Shown here one piece after another: positions 1 through 6,805 of a DNA stretch of 19,869 bases (the stretch's first letter is position 1; the number at the start of each line of letters is the position of its first letter). This stretch comes from JACDDK01 sp038198445. Its GTDB lineage: Bacteria > Actinomycetota > Rubrobacteria > Rubrobacterales > Rubrobacteraceae. Made by a program: the position numbers and the translations under genes. The notes under the pieces were generated by a model. That model was not told the DNA's origin. It worked only from the letters and a program-made list of their open reading frames with translations, and ran no database searches. Where the stretch lies: contig JBBPZZ010000120.1 in assembly GCA_038198445.1 (NCBI GenBank), forward strand, positions 1 through 19,869, given 5' to 3'.

Positions 1-197
1 ATGCACCGATTACGGTGCTGCGAGTTACGGGTCTCAAGGGTTGTGTTGCTTTTATGGACGACGCGCTGCCGTGAAAAGCGGCAGTAACCGGAGCTTCGGG
101 TCGCGTTGGTGTATCCGTTGGTGTAGTAAGGGCCGGGAGAGACCCCGGCCATCTTCACTACGTCTACGTTGTTCCTGCAAATAAGGCACTTCCGAAG
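1..197. other. Non-coding region with three stem-loops
   Basis: No convincing gene is visible. Three short perfect inverted repeats lie here: GCACCG/CGGTGC with a 4-nt loop at 3-18, CTGCCG/CGGCAG with a 7-nt loop at 66-84, and GGCCGGG/CCCGGCC with a 6-nt loop at 131-150. The last one is about 50 nt downstream of the minus-strand tRNA-Ser and could end its transcript, but no T-run follows on either strand. A 28-codon open frame starts at base 1 on the plus strand; it has no visible ribosome site and I do not call it. I could not match the region to tmRNA, SRP RNA or RNase P RNA. Confidence 0.35.
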
Positions 198-287
198 CGG
201 AGGAGGAGGGATTCGAACCCTCGATACCCCGTTAAGAGGTATAACACCTTAGCAGGGTGCCGCTTTCAACCACTCAGCCACTCCTCC
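198..287 (-). tRNA. tRNA-Ser (anticodon GCU)
   Basis: A class II tRNA reads on the minus strand. The 7-bp acceptor stem pairs GGAGGAG (281-287) with CTCCTCC (199-205), and the discriminator G is at 198. The T arm has the standard TTCGAAT loop between GAGGG and CCCTC (206-222). The anticodon loop is CTGCTAA with GCT at 251-253, so it reads AGC/AGU serine codons. A long variable arm with an ATACC/GGGTAT-type stem lies between, as expected for tRNA-Ser. CCA is not encoded. The length is 90 nt. Confidence 0.97.
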
Positions 288-299
288 AGCGAGTGCTGG

Positions 300-305
300 A
301 TTATA
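300..305 (-). promoter_or_regulatory. -10 box of the tRNA-Ser promoter
   Basis: A perfect TATAAT on the minus strand sits 12 nt upstream of the tRNA 5' end, which would place the transcript start about 5 nt before the mature end. No good -35 is visible; the hexamer 17 nt further up is poor and lies over the YihY stop codon. A small inverted repeat CCAGC/GCTGG (286-299) lies between the box and the tRNA. Confidence 0.55.
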
Positions 306-324
306 CCAGAAACGTCTGGGATCT

Positions 325-1353
325 CTAACTTCCAGCACCGGGCTTTTTGGGGTTTCTTTCTTCTGTTGGATCGCTTTCCAGGATATCCGGTTTCGCGTTC
401 GCCGGTTCGGCGTCGAGGATCCGCTCTCCGGAGACTTCCTCCTTCATCTTGACCAGTATGGCGTTGAGCGTCGCGCCGAAGAGGATCGTCAAGGAGGAGA
501 TGTAGAGGTAGAGGAGCAGGATGATAACCACCCCGATGGAGCCGTATGTCTTGTTGTAAGAGCCGAAATTATTGACGTAGAAGCTAAAGGCGACGCTTGC
601 GATGACCCAAAGCAGGACCCCGATCAGGCCGCCCGGCGTGATCCAGCGGAACGGCTGCCTTACGTCTGGGGCGAAGTAGTAGAGCATCGCCACCGTGAGC
701 ACCAGGAACATGAGCGCCACGGGCCAGCGCAGTATCCCGAACGCCAGCTCGAAGTAGTTTCCGAGGCCGAAGACGTTCGCGAACGCCTGGCCGATGGGCT
801 CGCCGAAGACGAGCAAGAGCACCCCGATCAGGATGAGCACCGAGAGCCCCAACGTCATGAGAATCGCGATGCCCCTCACCTTCCAGAAAGGCCGCGTCTC
901 TTGCACGTCGTAGGCCCGGTTGAGGGCGTTTATGAGGGCGGCGAAAGCCCCCGAAGCGGACCAGAGCGTGAAAAGGATGCCGAACGAAAGAAGTCCCGGC
1001 GATTTGGCCTCTCCGCTGATGATCTTACCGGTGTACTCCTCTATGAGATTGTAGACTTCCCCCGGCGTGACCTGCTGGAAGTATCCCAGCACCGTGGAGG
1101 CCAGATTTTCGCTGCCGAACATGCCCATCAAAGAAACGAGGACCAGGATGAACGGGAAGAGGGCAAGGAGCAGGTAGTAGGCCAGTTGCGCCGCGAGTCC
1201 TAATGCGTCGTCCCTCTGGAACTTCTGGACGGTAGCCTTGAGCGCCTGAAAGCTTAACAATGTCTTTATGTCGTGGAAGAAGTTCATCAGCGAGCCATCG
1301 GCGGGACGTGTGGCGACTCCTCGAAGTTCAGCTTTCGACAGGTCCGGTTCCAT
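325..1353 (-). CDS. YihY/BrkB family inner-membrane protein
   Basis: The 342-aa protein has the layout of the YihY/BrkB family (once misnamed RNase BN). A short cytoplasmic N-terminus is followed by the family hallmark near residues 47-75 (FQRDDALGLAAQLAYYLLLALFPF...), then about six hydrophobic segments and a charged hydrophilic tail of roughly 45 residues. The biochemical role of the family is unsettled; a transporter or envelope function is usually assumed. The ATG at 1353 is preceded by a purine-rich AGAGAGG stretch, and the family N-terminus fits. It lies directly upstream of the tRNA-Ser on the same strand and is divergent from the sigma factor gene. Family confidence is high, function unknown. 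Confidence 0.9.
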   Translation of the reverse strand: MEPDLSKAELRGVATRPADGSLMNFFHDIKTLLSFQALKATVQKFQRDDALGLAAQLAYYLLLALFPFILVLVSLMGMFGSENLASTVLGYFQQVTPGEVYNLIEEYTGKIISGEAKSPGLLSFGILFTLWSASGAFAALINALNRAYDVQETRPFWKVRGIAILMTLGLSVLILIGVLLLVFGEPIGQAFANVFGLGNYFELAFGILRWPVALMFLVLTVAMLYYFAPDVRQPFRWITPGGLIGVLLWVIASVAFSFYVNNFGSYNKTYGSIGVVIILLLYLYISSLTILFGATLNAILVKMKEEVSGERILDAEPANAKPDILESDPTEERNPKKPGAGS

Positions 1354-1386
1354 CGAACTTCCGCCTCTCTTTCAAGAACGACTCTT

Positions 1387-1392
1387 ATTTTA
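1387..1392 (-). promoter_or_regulatory. Possible -10 box for the YihY gene
   Basis: TAAAAT on the minus strand would give a leader of about 27 nt before the ATG at 1353. No convincing -35 is seen at 16-18 nt. The rest of the 228-bp divergent gap (1354-1581) is AT-richer than its surroundings and contains a TTTCATGAA motif at 1432-1440, which recurs downstream of the response regulator. I could not assign a promoter for the sigma factor gene. Confidence 0.3.
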
Positions 1393-1581
1393 GCTGAAAG
1401 TTCATGCTTAACGAAGGATAAGATACCTGTGTTTCATGAATCCGGTAATCCGAAGAGACAAGACTATCGTATAAGCTGTTGTATGGTAACCGGACTTCAC
1501 AGAGACAGGGTTTGCTTGGGCTATGGGCTTGCGCGCCGTGAACAGGATATTATTCGATCTGGTGGCTGCGGAAGGCACGGG

Positions 1582-2148
1582 ATGAACGGCGTTGCGGATG
1601 AGGCTTTGATGAAGCGGGTAGCCGGGTCGGGGGATGAGCGTGCGATCTCCGAGTTGTACGATCGTTATTCGGGGCTAGTCTACGGCGCTGGCATGCGTTA
1701 CCTCGGGGACCGGACGTTGGCCGAGGACCTTACGCAGGACGTGTTCGCCGCCGTATGGCGGAGCGCGGGGAGCTTCGACCCTTCGCGGGCGAGCTTCGCC
1801 ACCTGGATCTTCCGCATCACCCGTAACCGGGCCACGGACCTCATCCGGCGTCGCCGGTCCAGGGTGCGGACGGTAGGAAACGACTTCGTACCGGAGGTTG
1901 GAGAGACGGACCCCTCGGAAGAGCTCTCTCGCAGCTTCGACGTAGCCGCGGCGCTCGCGCTGCTCTCTCCGGCGCACCGCGAGGTACTGACCCTCGCGTA
2001 CTTCCAGGGACTCTCGCAGCGTGAAATATCGCGCGAGATAAGCACTCCTCTCGGGACGGTGAAGAGCCGTACCACCTCAGCCCTTCGCGCCCTGCGCGAG
2101 AACATGACCAATCAGGAGAAACGGCGATCCGGCGATGAGCGAGCGTAA
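1582..2148 (+). CDS. ECF RNA polymerase sigma factor (SigK-like)
   Basis: The product is 188 aa with the two ECF domains. Sigma-70 region 2 spans about residues 24-92 (ELYDRYSGLVYGAG..., EDLTQDVFAAVWR, ATWIFRITRNRATDLIRRRR). Region 4 spans about 120-175 (LSPAHREVLTLAYFQGLSQREISREI, then LGTVKSR), a helix-turn-helix for -35 recognition. The reading frame is open from 1273, but the start is placed at the ATG at 1582: GGAAGG lies 6 nt upstream, and the upstream 103 codons resemble nothing in the family. The 3' end overlaps the anti-sigma gene by 14 nt, so the two are co-translated. By analogy with SigK/RskA the factor should be held at the membrane until a signal releases it. The trigger is not visible. 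Confidence 0.93.
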   Translation: MNGVADEALMKRVAGSGDERAISELYDRYSGLVYGAGMRYLGDRTLAEDLTQDVFAAVWRSAGSFDPSRASFATWIFRITRNRATDLIRRRRSRVRTVGNDFVPEVGETDPSEELSRSFDVAAALALLSPAHREVLTLAYFQGLSQREISREISTPLGTVKSRTTSALRALRENMTNQEKRRSGDERA

Positions 2149-2812
2149 CATGGAGCATCGCCGGATACGAGACCTTCTCGGACCATATGTATTAGGCGCC
2201 CTGACTCCGGAAGAAGAGCTCGAAGTCGGGGAGCATCTGGAGCAATGCGGGCAGTGCCGCTCCGAAGAGGTGGATATAAGACAGGCGCACGAGTACATGT
2301 CGGACCTTGCAAGCGTCATCGAAGCGCCTCCTCCGGAACTAAAATCCCGCGCCGTTGACCGCCCGCGGCGGAGTAGTAGAAGCCTGGTACCTCTGGCGGC
2401 CGCCGCCGTGTTACTGGTCTTGGTAGGGTTGGCGGCGGCGTACTCCGCTGGGGTCTTCACGCCCGCTACCGCGACGGCCTCTCTCGATCCCACGCAGCTC
2501 GCGCCCGGAGCCGGCGGAGAGTTGAAGCTGGAGAACTCCGACCCCAACGCGCGGGCGGTCCTGAAGGTCTGGAACCTACCCCGTCTAAAGGACGGCGAAT
2601 ACTACGAGTTGTGGTGCGGTAAGGGGGGAGGACGTGTCAGCGCGGGGACTTTCACCGTGGACAAGAAAGGCCGTGGGACACTGTACATGAGCGTGCCGGC
2701 GAAGGCGGTAGGTGAGTACGAGCGGGTCGGTATCACCCGTGAAAAATTCCCCAGGGAACCGCGTCTGGACTCGACCAGGGTAGTGTTGAGCGGAGAGTTG
2801 AACGAGACCTGA
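2135..2812 (+). CDS. Anti-sigma factor, RskA-type with zinc finger
   Basis: This 225-aa membrane protein has three parts. An N-terminal anti-sigma domain carries the zinc-binding HxxxCxxC motif (H34, C38, C41). A single transmembrane helix spans about residues 84-107. An extracellular RskA-like C-terminal domain spans about 110-223 (ELKLENSDPNARAVLKVWNLP..., YYELWCGKGGGRVSAGTF). The ATG at 2135 overlaps the sigma stop; a second ATG at 2150, one nucleotide past that stop, is equally possible and would remove five residues. It should bind the partner sigma factor on the cytoplasmic side and release it after regulated proteolysis, as known for the family. Its 3' end faces that of the histidine kinase, 57 nt away. 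Confidence 0.9.
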   Translation: MSERNMEHRRIRDLLGPYVLGALTPEEELEVGEHLEQCGQCRSEEVDIRQAHEYMSDLASVIEAPPPELKSRAVDRPRRSSRSLVPLAAAAVLLVLVGLAAAYSAGVFTPATATASLDPTQLAPGAGGELKLENSDPNARAVLKVWNLPRLKDGEYYELWCGKGGGRVSAGTFTVDKKGRGTLYMSVPAKAVGEYERVGITREKFPREPRLDSTRVVLSGELNET

Positions 2813-2855
2813 ACCGCGCCTGGCGCCGTTTACGCGAGCCAGCCCGCGACGTTTA

Positions 2856-2869
2856 AGGGATCGTTCCCT
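2856..2869. terminator. Weak stem-loop between convergent genes
   Basis: AGGGA/TCCCT with a 4-nt loop lies immediately after the histidine kinase stop codon, in the gap shared with the convergent anti-sigma gene. The stem is only 5 bp and no T-run follows, so a role in termination is a weak guess. Confidence 0.2.
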
Positions 2870-5731
2870 CTAATCCGCGGCCCGCGACTCGTGTAGCGGA
2901 AGGTAGAGCGACATACGCGTTCCTTCCCCCAGGCGGCTTTCGGCCTCGATGCGTCCGCCGTGAGCATCGGCTATGGCGGCGGCTATCGAGAGCCCAAGTC
3001 CGTTGCCGGCCTGATTTTGAGTTCCGTTTACCCGGTAAAAGCGGTCGAAGATGCGCGGCAGGTCCTCCTCCGGGATACCGCGTCCACGATCCTCCAATAC
3101 CAACCGCAACTCTTTATTCGTGGCGGACGAGGAGAGGTGGATCTTCTCGCCTTCCGGGCTATATTTGGCGGCGTTATCCACCAGGGCGAGCACGGCCTGC
3201 TCTATACGCATTGGATCTACGCGGAGCCATCCTTTACCTTCGAGGGTGGCTTCGAGGGTAGCGCCGCGCTCCTGGGCCAGCAACACCGCGCGTCCCGAGA
3301 GGGCTTTTAGGAAGGTCTTCGTGGAGACTGGCTCCAGCCGGAAAGGTTGCGCGGGGGAGTCGGAGCGCGCGAGGAACAGGAGCTCCTCGACCATTCGGGA
3401 CATCGTTGTGGACTCGCGCACTATCTCTTCCAGAATCTCCGTGTGGGCGCAGCCATTTTCGAGTTCCATGCCGACCTCCGCGTTGCCCCGGATCACGGTC
3501 AGGGGCGTGCGTAGCTCGTGCGATACGTCCGCCAGGAAGTTCGTCTTCGCCCGCACGGCCTCGGCGAGCGCGTCTTCCGCTCGCTTGCGGTCGGTTACGT
3601 CCCGTGAGGAAGTCTGAAGGCGGACTACGTTACCATCCGGGTCGCAGATTGGCTCCGTGAGGGTCTCGAACCAGGTATAGGCTCCGGACTTCTTGCGGAT
3701 GCGGTAGGTTACAGGCGCAGGCTCTTGCCCTCGGAGGGAGGTGGCGTGAGAACCGGAGCGTATGAGTTCCGTGTCTTCGGGATGGAAGAGCGCGTAGGGG
3801 TCCGTGCCGATGAGTTCCTTGGGTTCGTAGCCGAGCAGCCGGCGGCATGATGGGCTCAGGTAGACGTAGCTTCCATTGGGCTCGTGCAAACATACGAGGT
3901 CGCTCATGTTCTCGGCCAGAAGGCGGAATCGCTCCTCGCGCAGGGCAAGGTCGTTCTCCGCCCGCCGGCGTTCGCTGATATCGCGGAAGGTCACGACCGC
4001 GCCCACGACATTGCCATCTTCCCGGATCGGGGTGCTCACGTACTCGACGGGGAAGCTCGCGCCGTCCTTGCGCCAGAAGACCTCATCATTGGAGATATGG
4101 ACTTTACCGTCGCGCAGGGCGGCGTAGATCGGGCAGTCCCCGGTCGGATATGGCTCTCCATCGGGGTTCATGTGATGGATGATGTCGTGCTGGTGTCGGC
4201 CTATCAGCTCTCCGGGCTCGTAACCTAGAATCCTCTCCGCCGCCGGGTTGACGAACGTGGTCTTCTCTTCGAGGTTGAGGCCGTAGATACCCTCTCCGGC
4301 GGACTTCAGGATCAGCTCGTTCTGACGGCTCAGGCGCTCCAACTCCTCCGCGTCCTTTTTGCTCCCGGTGATGTCTTGTATCTGGGCGATGAAGTAGAGT
4401 GGCTCGCTGCTGGCGTCGCGCACGAGAGAGGCGTCGAGCCGCACCCACACTTCGTGCCCGAGCTTGTGGAAATAGCGTTTCTCGATCTGGTAAGACTGTA
4501 TCCCGCCTTCCAGCAACCGGCACATCTGATGGAGGTCCGGGTCGAGGTCTTCCGGGTGCGTCATGTCCTGGAAGGTCATGCTCAGAAGTTCCTCCTCGGA
4601 GTAGCCCAGGATGCCGCACAGGGAACGGTTGACCTGAAGCCAGTGTCCGTCCAGCGAAACGAGAGCCATGCCGATGGAGGCGGATTCGAAGGCCGCGCGG
4701 AACTTCTCCTCGCTCTCGCGCAGCGCCTCTTCGTTCTCCTTACGCCTGGTAATGTCCTGGACTACTCCGATCAGGCAACCCGCGCGTCCGTCTCCATTCT
4801 GGTCATAGGTTCGTCCGCGGGAGGAGATCCAACGGACGGTCCCGTCGCCCCAGACGATGCGGAATTCGGAGTCGTAGGGCTCGTGGCCGGTGATGGACCG
4901 CTCGACCTGAGCCCCGACACGTTCGCGGTCTTCAGGATGTACGACCTCGAGAGCGGTTTCATTGTCTAGCGTGGTGCCCGGCGACAGCCCGTGCATTACG
5001 CTTGCCTGGGGATCGCCGGTTTCGAGGTCCAGGTACCAGAGTCCCAGCGACGCCGCCTCAAGGGCCAGCCGCAGTTGCTCTTCGCTCTCGCGCAACGCTT
5101 CTTCGGCGCGCTTGCGCTCGGTAATGTCTCGGGAGATGCCTTCGATAGCCACGATGTCGCCGGCGGAAGTGTGGACGAGCTTATTGCGCTGCTCCGTCCA
5201 GATTAGTCTTCCGTCTTTATGGTACCAGCGCAAGGTGAGGTGAGATTCCAGAGATTCCAGAGAGCTTTCGAGTATTGGACGGTCCTCGGGATGAACCATC
5301 TTGAAGCCCAGATCGGGGTCCGCGTAGTGTTCCTCGGGCGTATAGCCGGTTACAACCGTGGAAGACGGGCTCATGTACTCGAAGCCCGGGGTAGGGGAGA
5401 TGCGGTAGCGGTAGATCATATCCCGAGCGTTCTCCGCTAGAAGGCGGAACCGCTCCTCGTTATGGGCCAACTCCTCTGATGCCGCCAGCTCTCCGGCGCG
5501 CAGTCGGCGAATCTCCTCGATGGTACGCACCGCCACGTAGGACAGTACGACCCCCGAGAGAAACAGGCTGCCCAGCGCGATCAACAGTGCCGTCCGCATC
5601 CCTCCGGTCAGCGCGCTGGCGCTCAGGTCGAACCCGATCACACCTACGAGGAAGAGGGTCGCGAGCAATCCCATGACCGCGACGACGGCGACCTGACGCG
5701 GCCGGAATCGCAGAAGGTCGAGCATCATCAT
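2870..5731 (-). CDS. Membrane-anchored multi-PAS sensor histidine kinase
   Basis: With the start chosen here the protein has 953 aa. Two transmembrane helices (about 13-34 and 47-69) flank a short loop, so there is no large outside sensor. Five PAS/PAC units follow at about 92-207, 215-330, 340-460, 468-589 and 599-716, most ending in a DITERK-type PAC signature. The HisKA domain has SHELRTPL with phospho-acceptor H738. The HATPase has its N box at DNAAKYS (N853), DRGRGI (D881), FDRFYRV and GNGLGLSI. Sensing is probably cytoplasmic (ligand, redox or light); no cofactor residue identifies the signal. The frame is open to an ATG at 5776, but the ATG at 5731 has GGAGGA (5739-5744) 7 nt upstream, and a TATAAT promoter box covers 5776. 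The partner is the divergent response regulator. Confidence 0.93.
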   Translation of the reverse strand: MMMLDLLRFRPRQVAVVAVMGLLATLFLVGVIGFDLSASALTGGMRTALLIALGSLFLSGVVLSYVAVRTIEEIRRLRAGELAASEELAHNEERFRLLAENARDMIYRYRISPTPGFEYMSPSSTVVTGYTPEEHYADPDLGFKMVHPEDRPILESSLESLESHLTLRWYHKDGRLIWTEQRNKLVHTSAGDIVAIEGISRDITERKRAEEALRESEEQLRLALEAASLGLWYLDLETGDPQASVMHGLSPGTTLDNETALEVVHPEDRERVGAQVERSITGHEPYDSEFRIVWGDGTVRWISSRGRTYDQNGDGRAGCLIGVVQDITRRKENEEALRESEEKFRAAFESASIGMALVSLDGHWLQVNRSLCGILGYSEEELLSMTFQDMTHPEDLDPDLHQMCRLLEGGIQSYQIEKRYFHKLGHEVWVRLDASLVRDASSEPLYFIAQIQDITGSKKDAEELERLSRQNELILKSAGEGIYGLNLEEKTTFVNPAAERILGYEPGELIGRHQHDIIHHMNPDGEPYPTGDCPIYAALRDGKVHISNDEVFWRKDGASFPVEYVSTPIREDGNVVGAVVTFRDISERRRAENDLALREERFRLLAENMSDLVCLHEPNGSYVYLSPSCRRLLGYEPKELIGTDPYALFHPEDTELIRSGSHATSLRGQEPAPVTYRIRKKSGAYTWFETLTEPICDPDGNVVRLQTSSRDVTDRKRAEDALAEAVRAKTNFLADVSHELRTPLTVIRGNAEVGMELENGCAHTEILEEIVRESTTMSRMVEELLFLARSDSPAQPFRLEPVSTKTFLKALSGRAVLLAQERGATLEATLEGKGWLRVDPMRIEQAVLALVDNAAKYSPEGEKIHLSSSATNKELRLVLEDRGRGIPEEDLPRIFDRFYRVNGTQNQAGNGLGLSIAAAIADAHGGRIEAESRLGEGTRMSLYLPLHESRAAD

Positions 5732-5752
5732 CTTTATGTCCTCCAGAAGCGG

Positions 5753-5782
5753 TTGCCCGGTACAGTTGTGAGACATTATACT
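5753..5782 (+). promoter_or_regulatory. Promoter of the response regulator gene
   Basis: TTGCCC (5753-5758) and TATACT (5777-5782) are separated by 18 nt on the plus strand. The predicted start near 5790 leaves a leader of about 25 nt before the GTG at 5815. It overlaps the kinase promoter, so polymerase could probably occupy only one direction at a time. Confidence 0.5.
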
Positions 5783-5801
5783 TTGGGTATTGAAGTGTCT
5801 G
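5775..5801 (-). promoter_or_regulatory. Promoter of the histidine kinase gene
   Basis: The minus strand has TATAAT at 5775-5780 and a -35-like CAGACA at 5796-5801, with a short 15-nt spacer. The predicted start near 5768 gives a leader of about 37 nt to the ATG at 5731 with its GGAGGA site. The box overlaps the -10 of the divergent response regulator promoter by 4 bp. Confidence 0.5.
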
Positions 5802-5814
5802 TAGGACGCGATGG

Positions 5815-6507
5815 GTGAACGGGGAAATGCGGATACTGATCATCGAGGATGAAAAGGCTATCGTGCGCTTTCTTGAGCGCGGTTTGAACGCCCATGGCCA
5901 TCGTATCGTAAGCACCGACGACGGTGAAGAGGGAGCGCGCCTGGCCGCCGAAGACTCGATAGACCTGGTACTGCTCGACATCTCACTGCCGTACCTGGAT
6001 GGTCACGGGGTGCTGAGAAGGATCCGGCTAAGAAAGCCCGACCTCCCGGTTCTTATGCTTACGGCCCGCGATGACATCCAGAACAAGGTGAGCGCGCTGG
6101 ACGGCGGCGCGGACGACTACCTGACTAAGCCGTTCGTCTTCGAGGAGTTACTCGCGCGTATCCGTGCCCTGACGCGGCGTACAGACCAGCCGAAATCCGC
6201 GCAGATAACTTTCGAGGGGCTGCGTATAGACATGCTGGAGCGCCGCGCCTGGCGCGACAAACAGCAGATAGACCTCTCCAGTAGAGAGTTCGCCCTGTTG
6301 GAGTACTTCATGCGCCATCCAGGGCAGGTGCTCTCCCGCCAGCAGATACTGTCCGCCATCTGGGACTACGACTTCGACCCCGGCTCCAACATCGTCGACG
6401 TCTACGTGCGGTACTTGCGAAACAAGATCGACCACCCCGGCCAGCCCTCGTTTATAAGCACCGTCCGCGGCTCCGGATACCGTTTCGAGCCTCCCCCCAG
6501 GGGCTGA
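5815..6507 (+). CDS. OmpR/PhoB-family response regulator
   Basis: The 230-aa protein joins a receiver domain to a winged-helix DNA-binding domain. Receiver landmarks are the acidic pair E11-D12, phospho-acceptor D55 (LVLLDISLP), T83 and K105 (LTKPF). The C-terminal domain shows ISLSSREFALLEYF-type sequence and ends in VDVYVRYLRNKID and TVRGSGYRFE, as in MprA, TrcR and other OmpR-type regulators. The start used is GTG 5815, with AGGA 8 nt upstream; an ATG at 5827 (MRILIIEDE) is the alternative and would fit the usual family N-terminus. It is divergent from the five-PAS kinase and very likely its phosphorylation partner. Its targets are unknown, but the repeats just downstream and the shared promoter region are candidates. 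Confidence 0.95.
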   Translation: MNGEMRILIIEDEKAIVRFLERGLNAHGHRIVSTDDGEEGARLAAEDSIDLVLLDISLPYLDGHGVLRRIRLRKPDLPVLMLTARDDIQNKVSALDGGADDYLTKPFVFEELLARIRALTRRTDQPKSAQITFEGLRIDMLERRAWRDKQQIDLSSREFALLEYFMRHPGQVLSRQQILSAIWDYDFDPGSNIVDVYVRYLRNKIDHPGQPSFISTVRGSGYRFEPPPRG

Positions 6508-6514
6508 GCGACAC

Positions 6515-6572
6515 GAAAATCTCATGAAAGATGAGAGTTTTCTCATCTTTCTTTCATGAAAATCTCATCTTT
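6515..6572. repeat. Nested direct and inverted repeats
   Basis: Within 58 bp there are several interlocking repeats. GAAAATCTCAT occurs at 6515-6525 and 6558-6568. TCTCATCTTT occurs at 6541-6550 and 6563-6572. The palindrome TTTCATGAAA is at 6552-6561, and TCATGAAA also occurs at 6522-6529. The left arm 6527-6536 can pair with either TCTCATCTTT copy. The tract is AT-rich in a GC-rich setting. The rest of the gap to topB (6573-6771) has a small GAGCC/GGCTC hairpin at 6661-6673 and a pyrimidine-rich stretch at about 6678-6735, and no gene I can support. Confidence 0.6.
6526..6551 (+). terminator. Stem-loop after the response regulator
   Basis: GAAAGATGAGA pairs perfectly over 11 bp with TCTCATCTTTC around a GTTT loop, 18 nt past the stop codon. 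The right arm is pyrimidine-rich but no clean T-run follows. It can act as a terminator, but it is part of a larger nest of repeats, so a protein-binding role is also possible. Confidence 0.5.
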
Positions 6573-6771
6573 GTACGAGATAATCGGTTTTGCATGAGCG
6601 TCTGCGTGGCTACCGTATCGCTACCCATCGTGTTACAGCCACCCGCGGTCAGCAACTATTGAGCCTGGGGCTCGGGTGAATCCTTCTTTCCCTTTCCCCA
6701 CCTATCACCCATCAGATCACCCCCCCAGGCTTTGCCCGATCTCACCTCTCGCATAAACGGTGGCTTGGGGA

Positions 6772-6799
6772 TTGAGACCGGCATTTCATCCCCTATACT
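6772..6799 (+). promoter_or_regulatory. Promoter of topB giving a leaderless mRNA
   Basis: TTGAGA (6772-6777) matches the -35 consensus at 5 of 6 positions. TATACT (6794-6799) lies 16 nt further on. The start codon ATG begins 7 nt after the -10 box, exactly where transcription should start, and no Shine-Dalgarno is present. The mRNA is therefore predicted to be leaderless, a common arrangement in actinobacteria. Confidence 0.65.
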
Positions 6800-6805
6800 T
6801 GCCGC

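Noticed and set aside
1..87. A 28-codon open frame beginning at the first base
   Set aside because: It has no visible ribosome site, unusual composition (many Arg, Cys and Leu) and overlaps two stem-loops; chance is likely.
1273..1581. A 103-residue N-terminal extension of the ECF sigma factor
   Set aside because: It matches nothing in ECF sigma factors, runs through the divergent promoter region, and a good ribosome site sits before the ATG at 1582.
4376..4969. A long open frame (197 codons) on the plus strand, inside the histidine kinase gene
   Set aside because: It is antisense to a clear PAS-domain coding region, has no ribosome site and no family likeness; such frames are common in GC-rich coding DNA.
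6515..6572. The repeat cluster as a CRISPR array
   Set aside because: The repeats are 8-11 bp, overlap each other, and have no regular spacers or cas genes.
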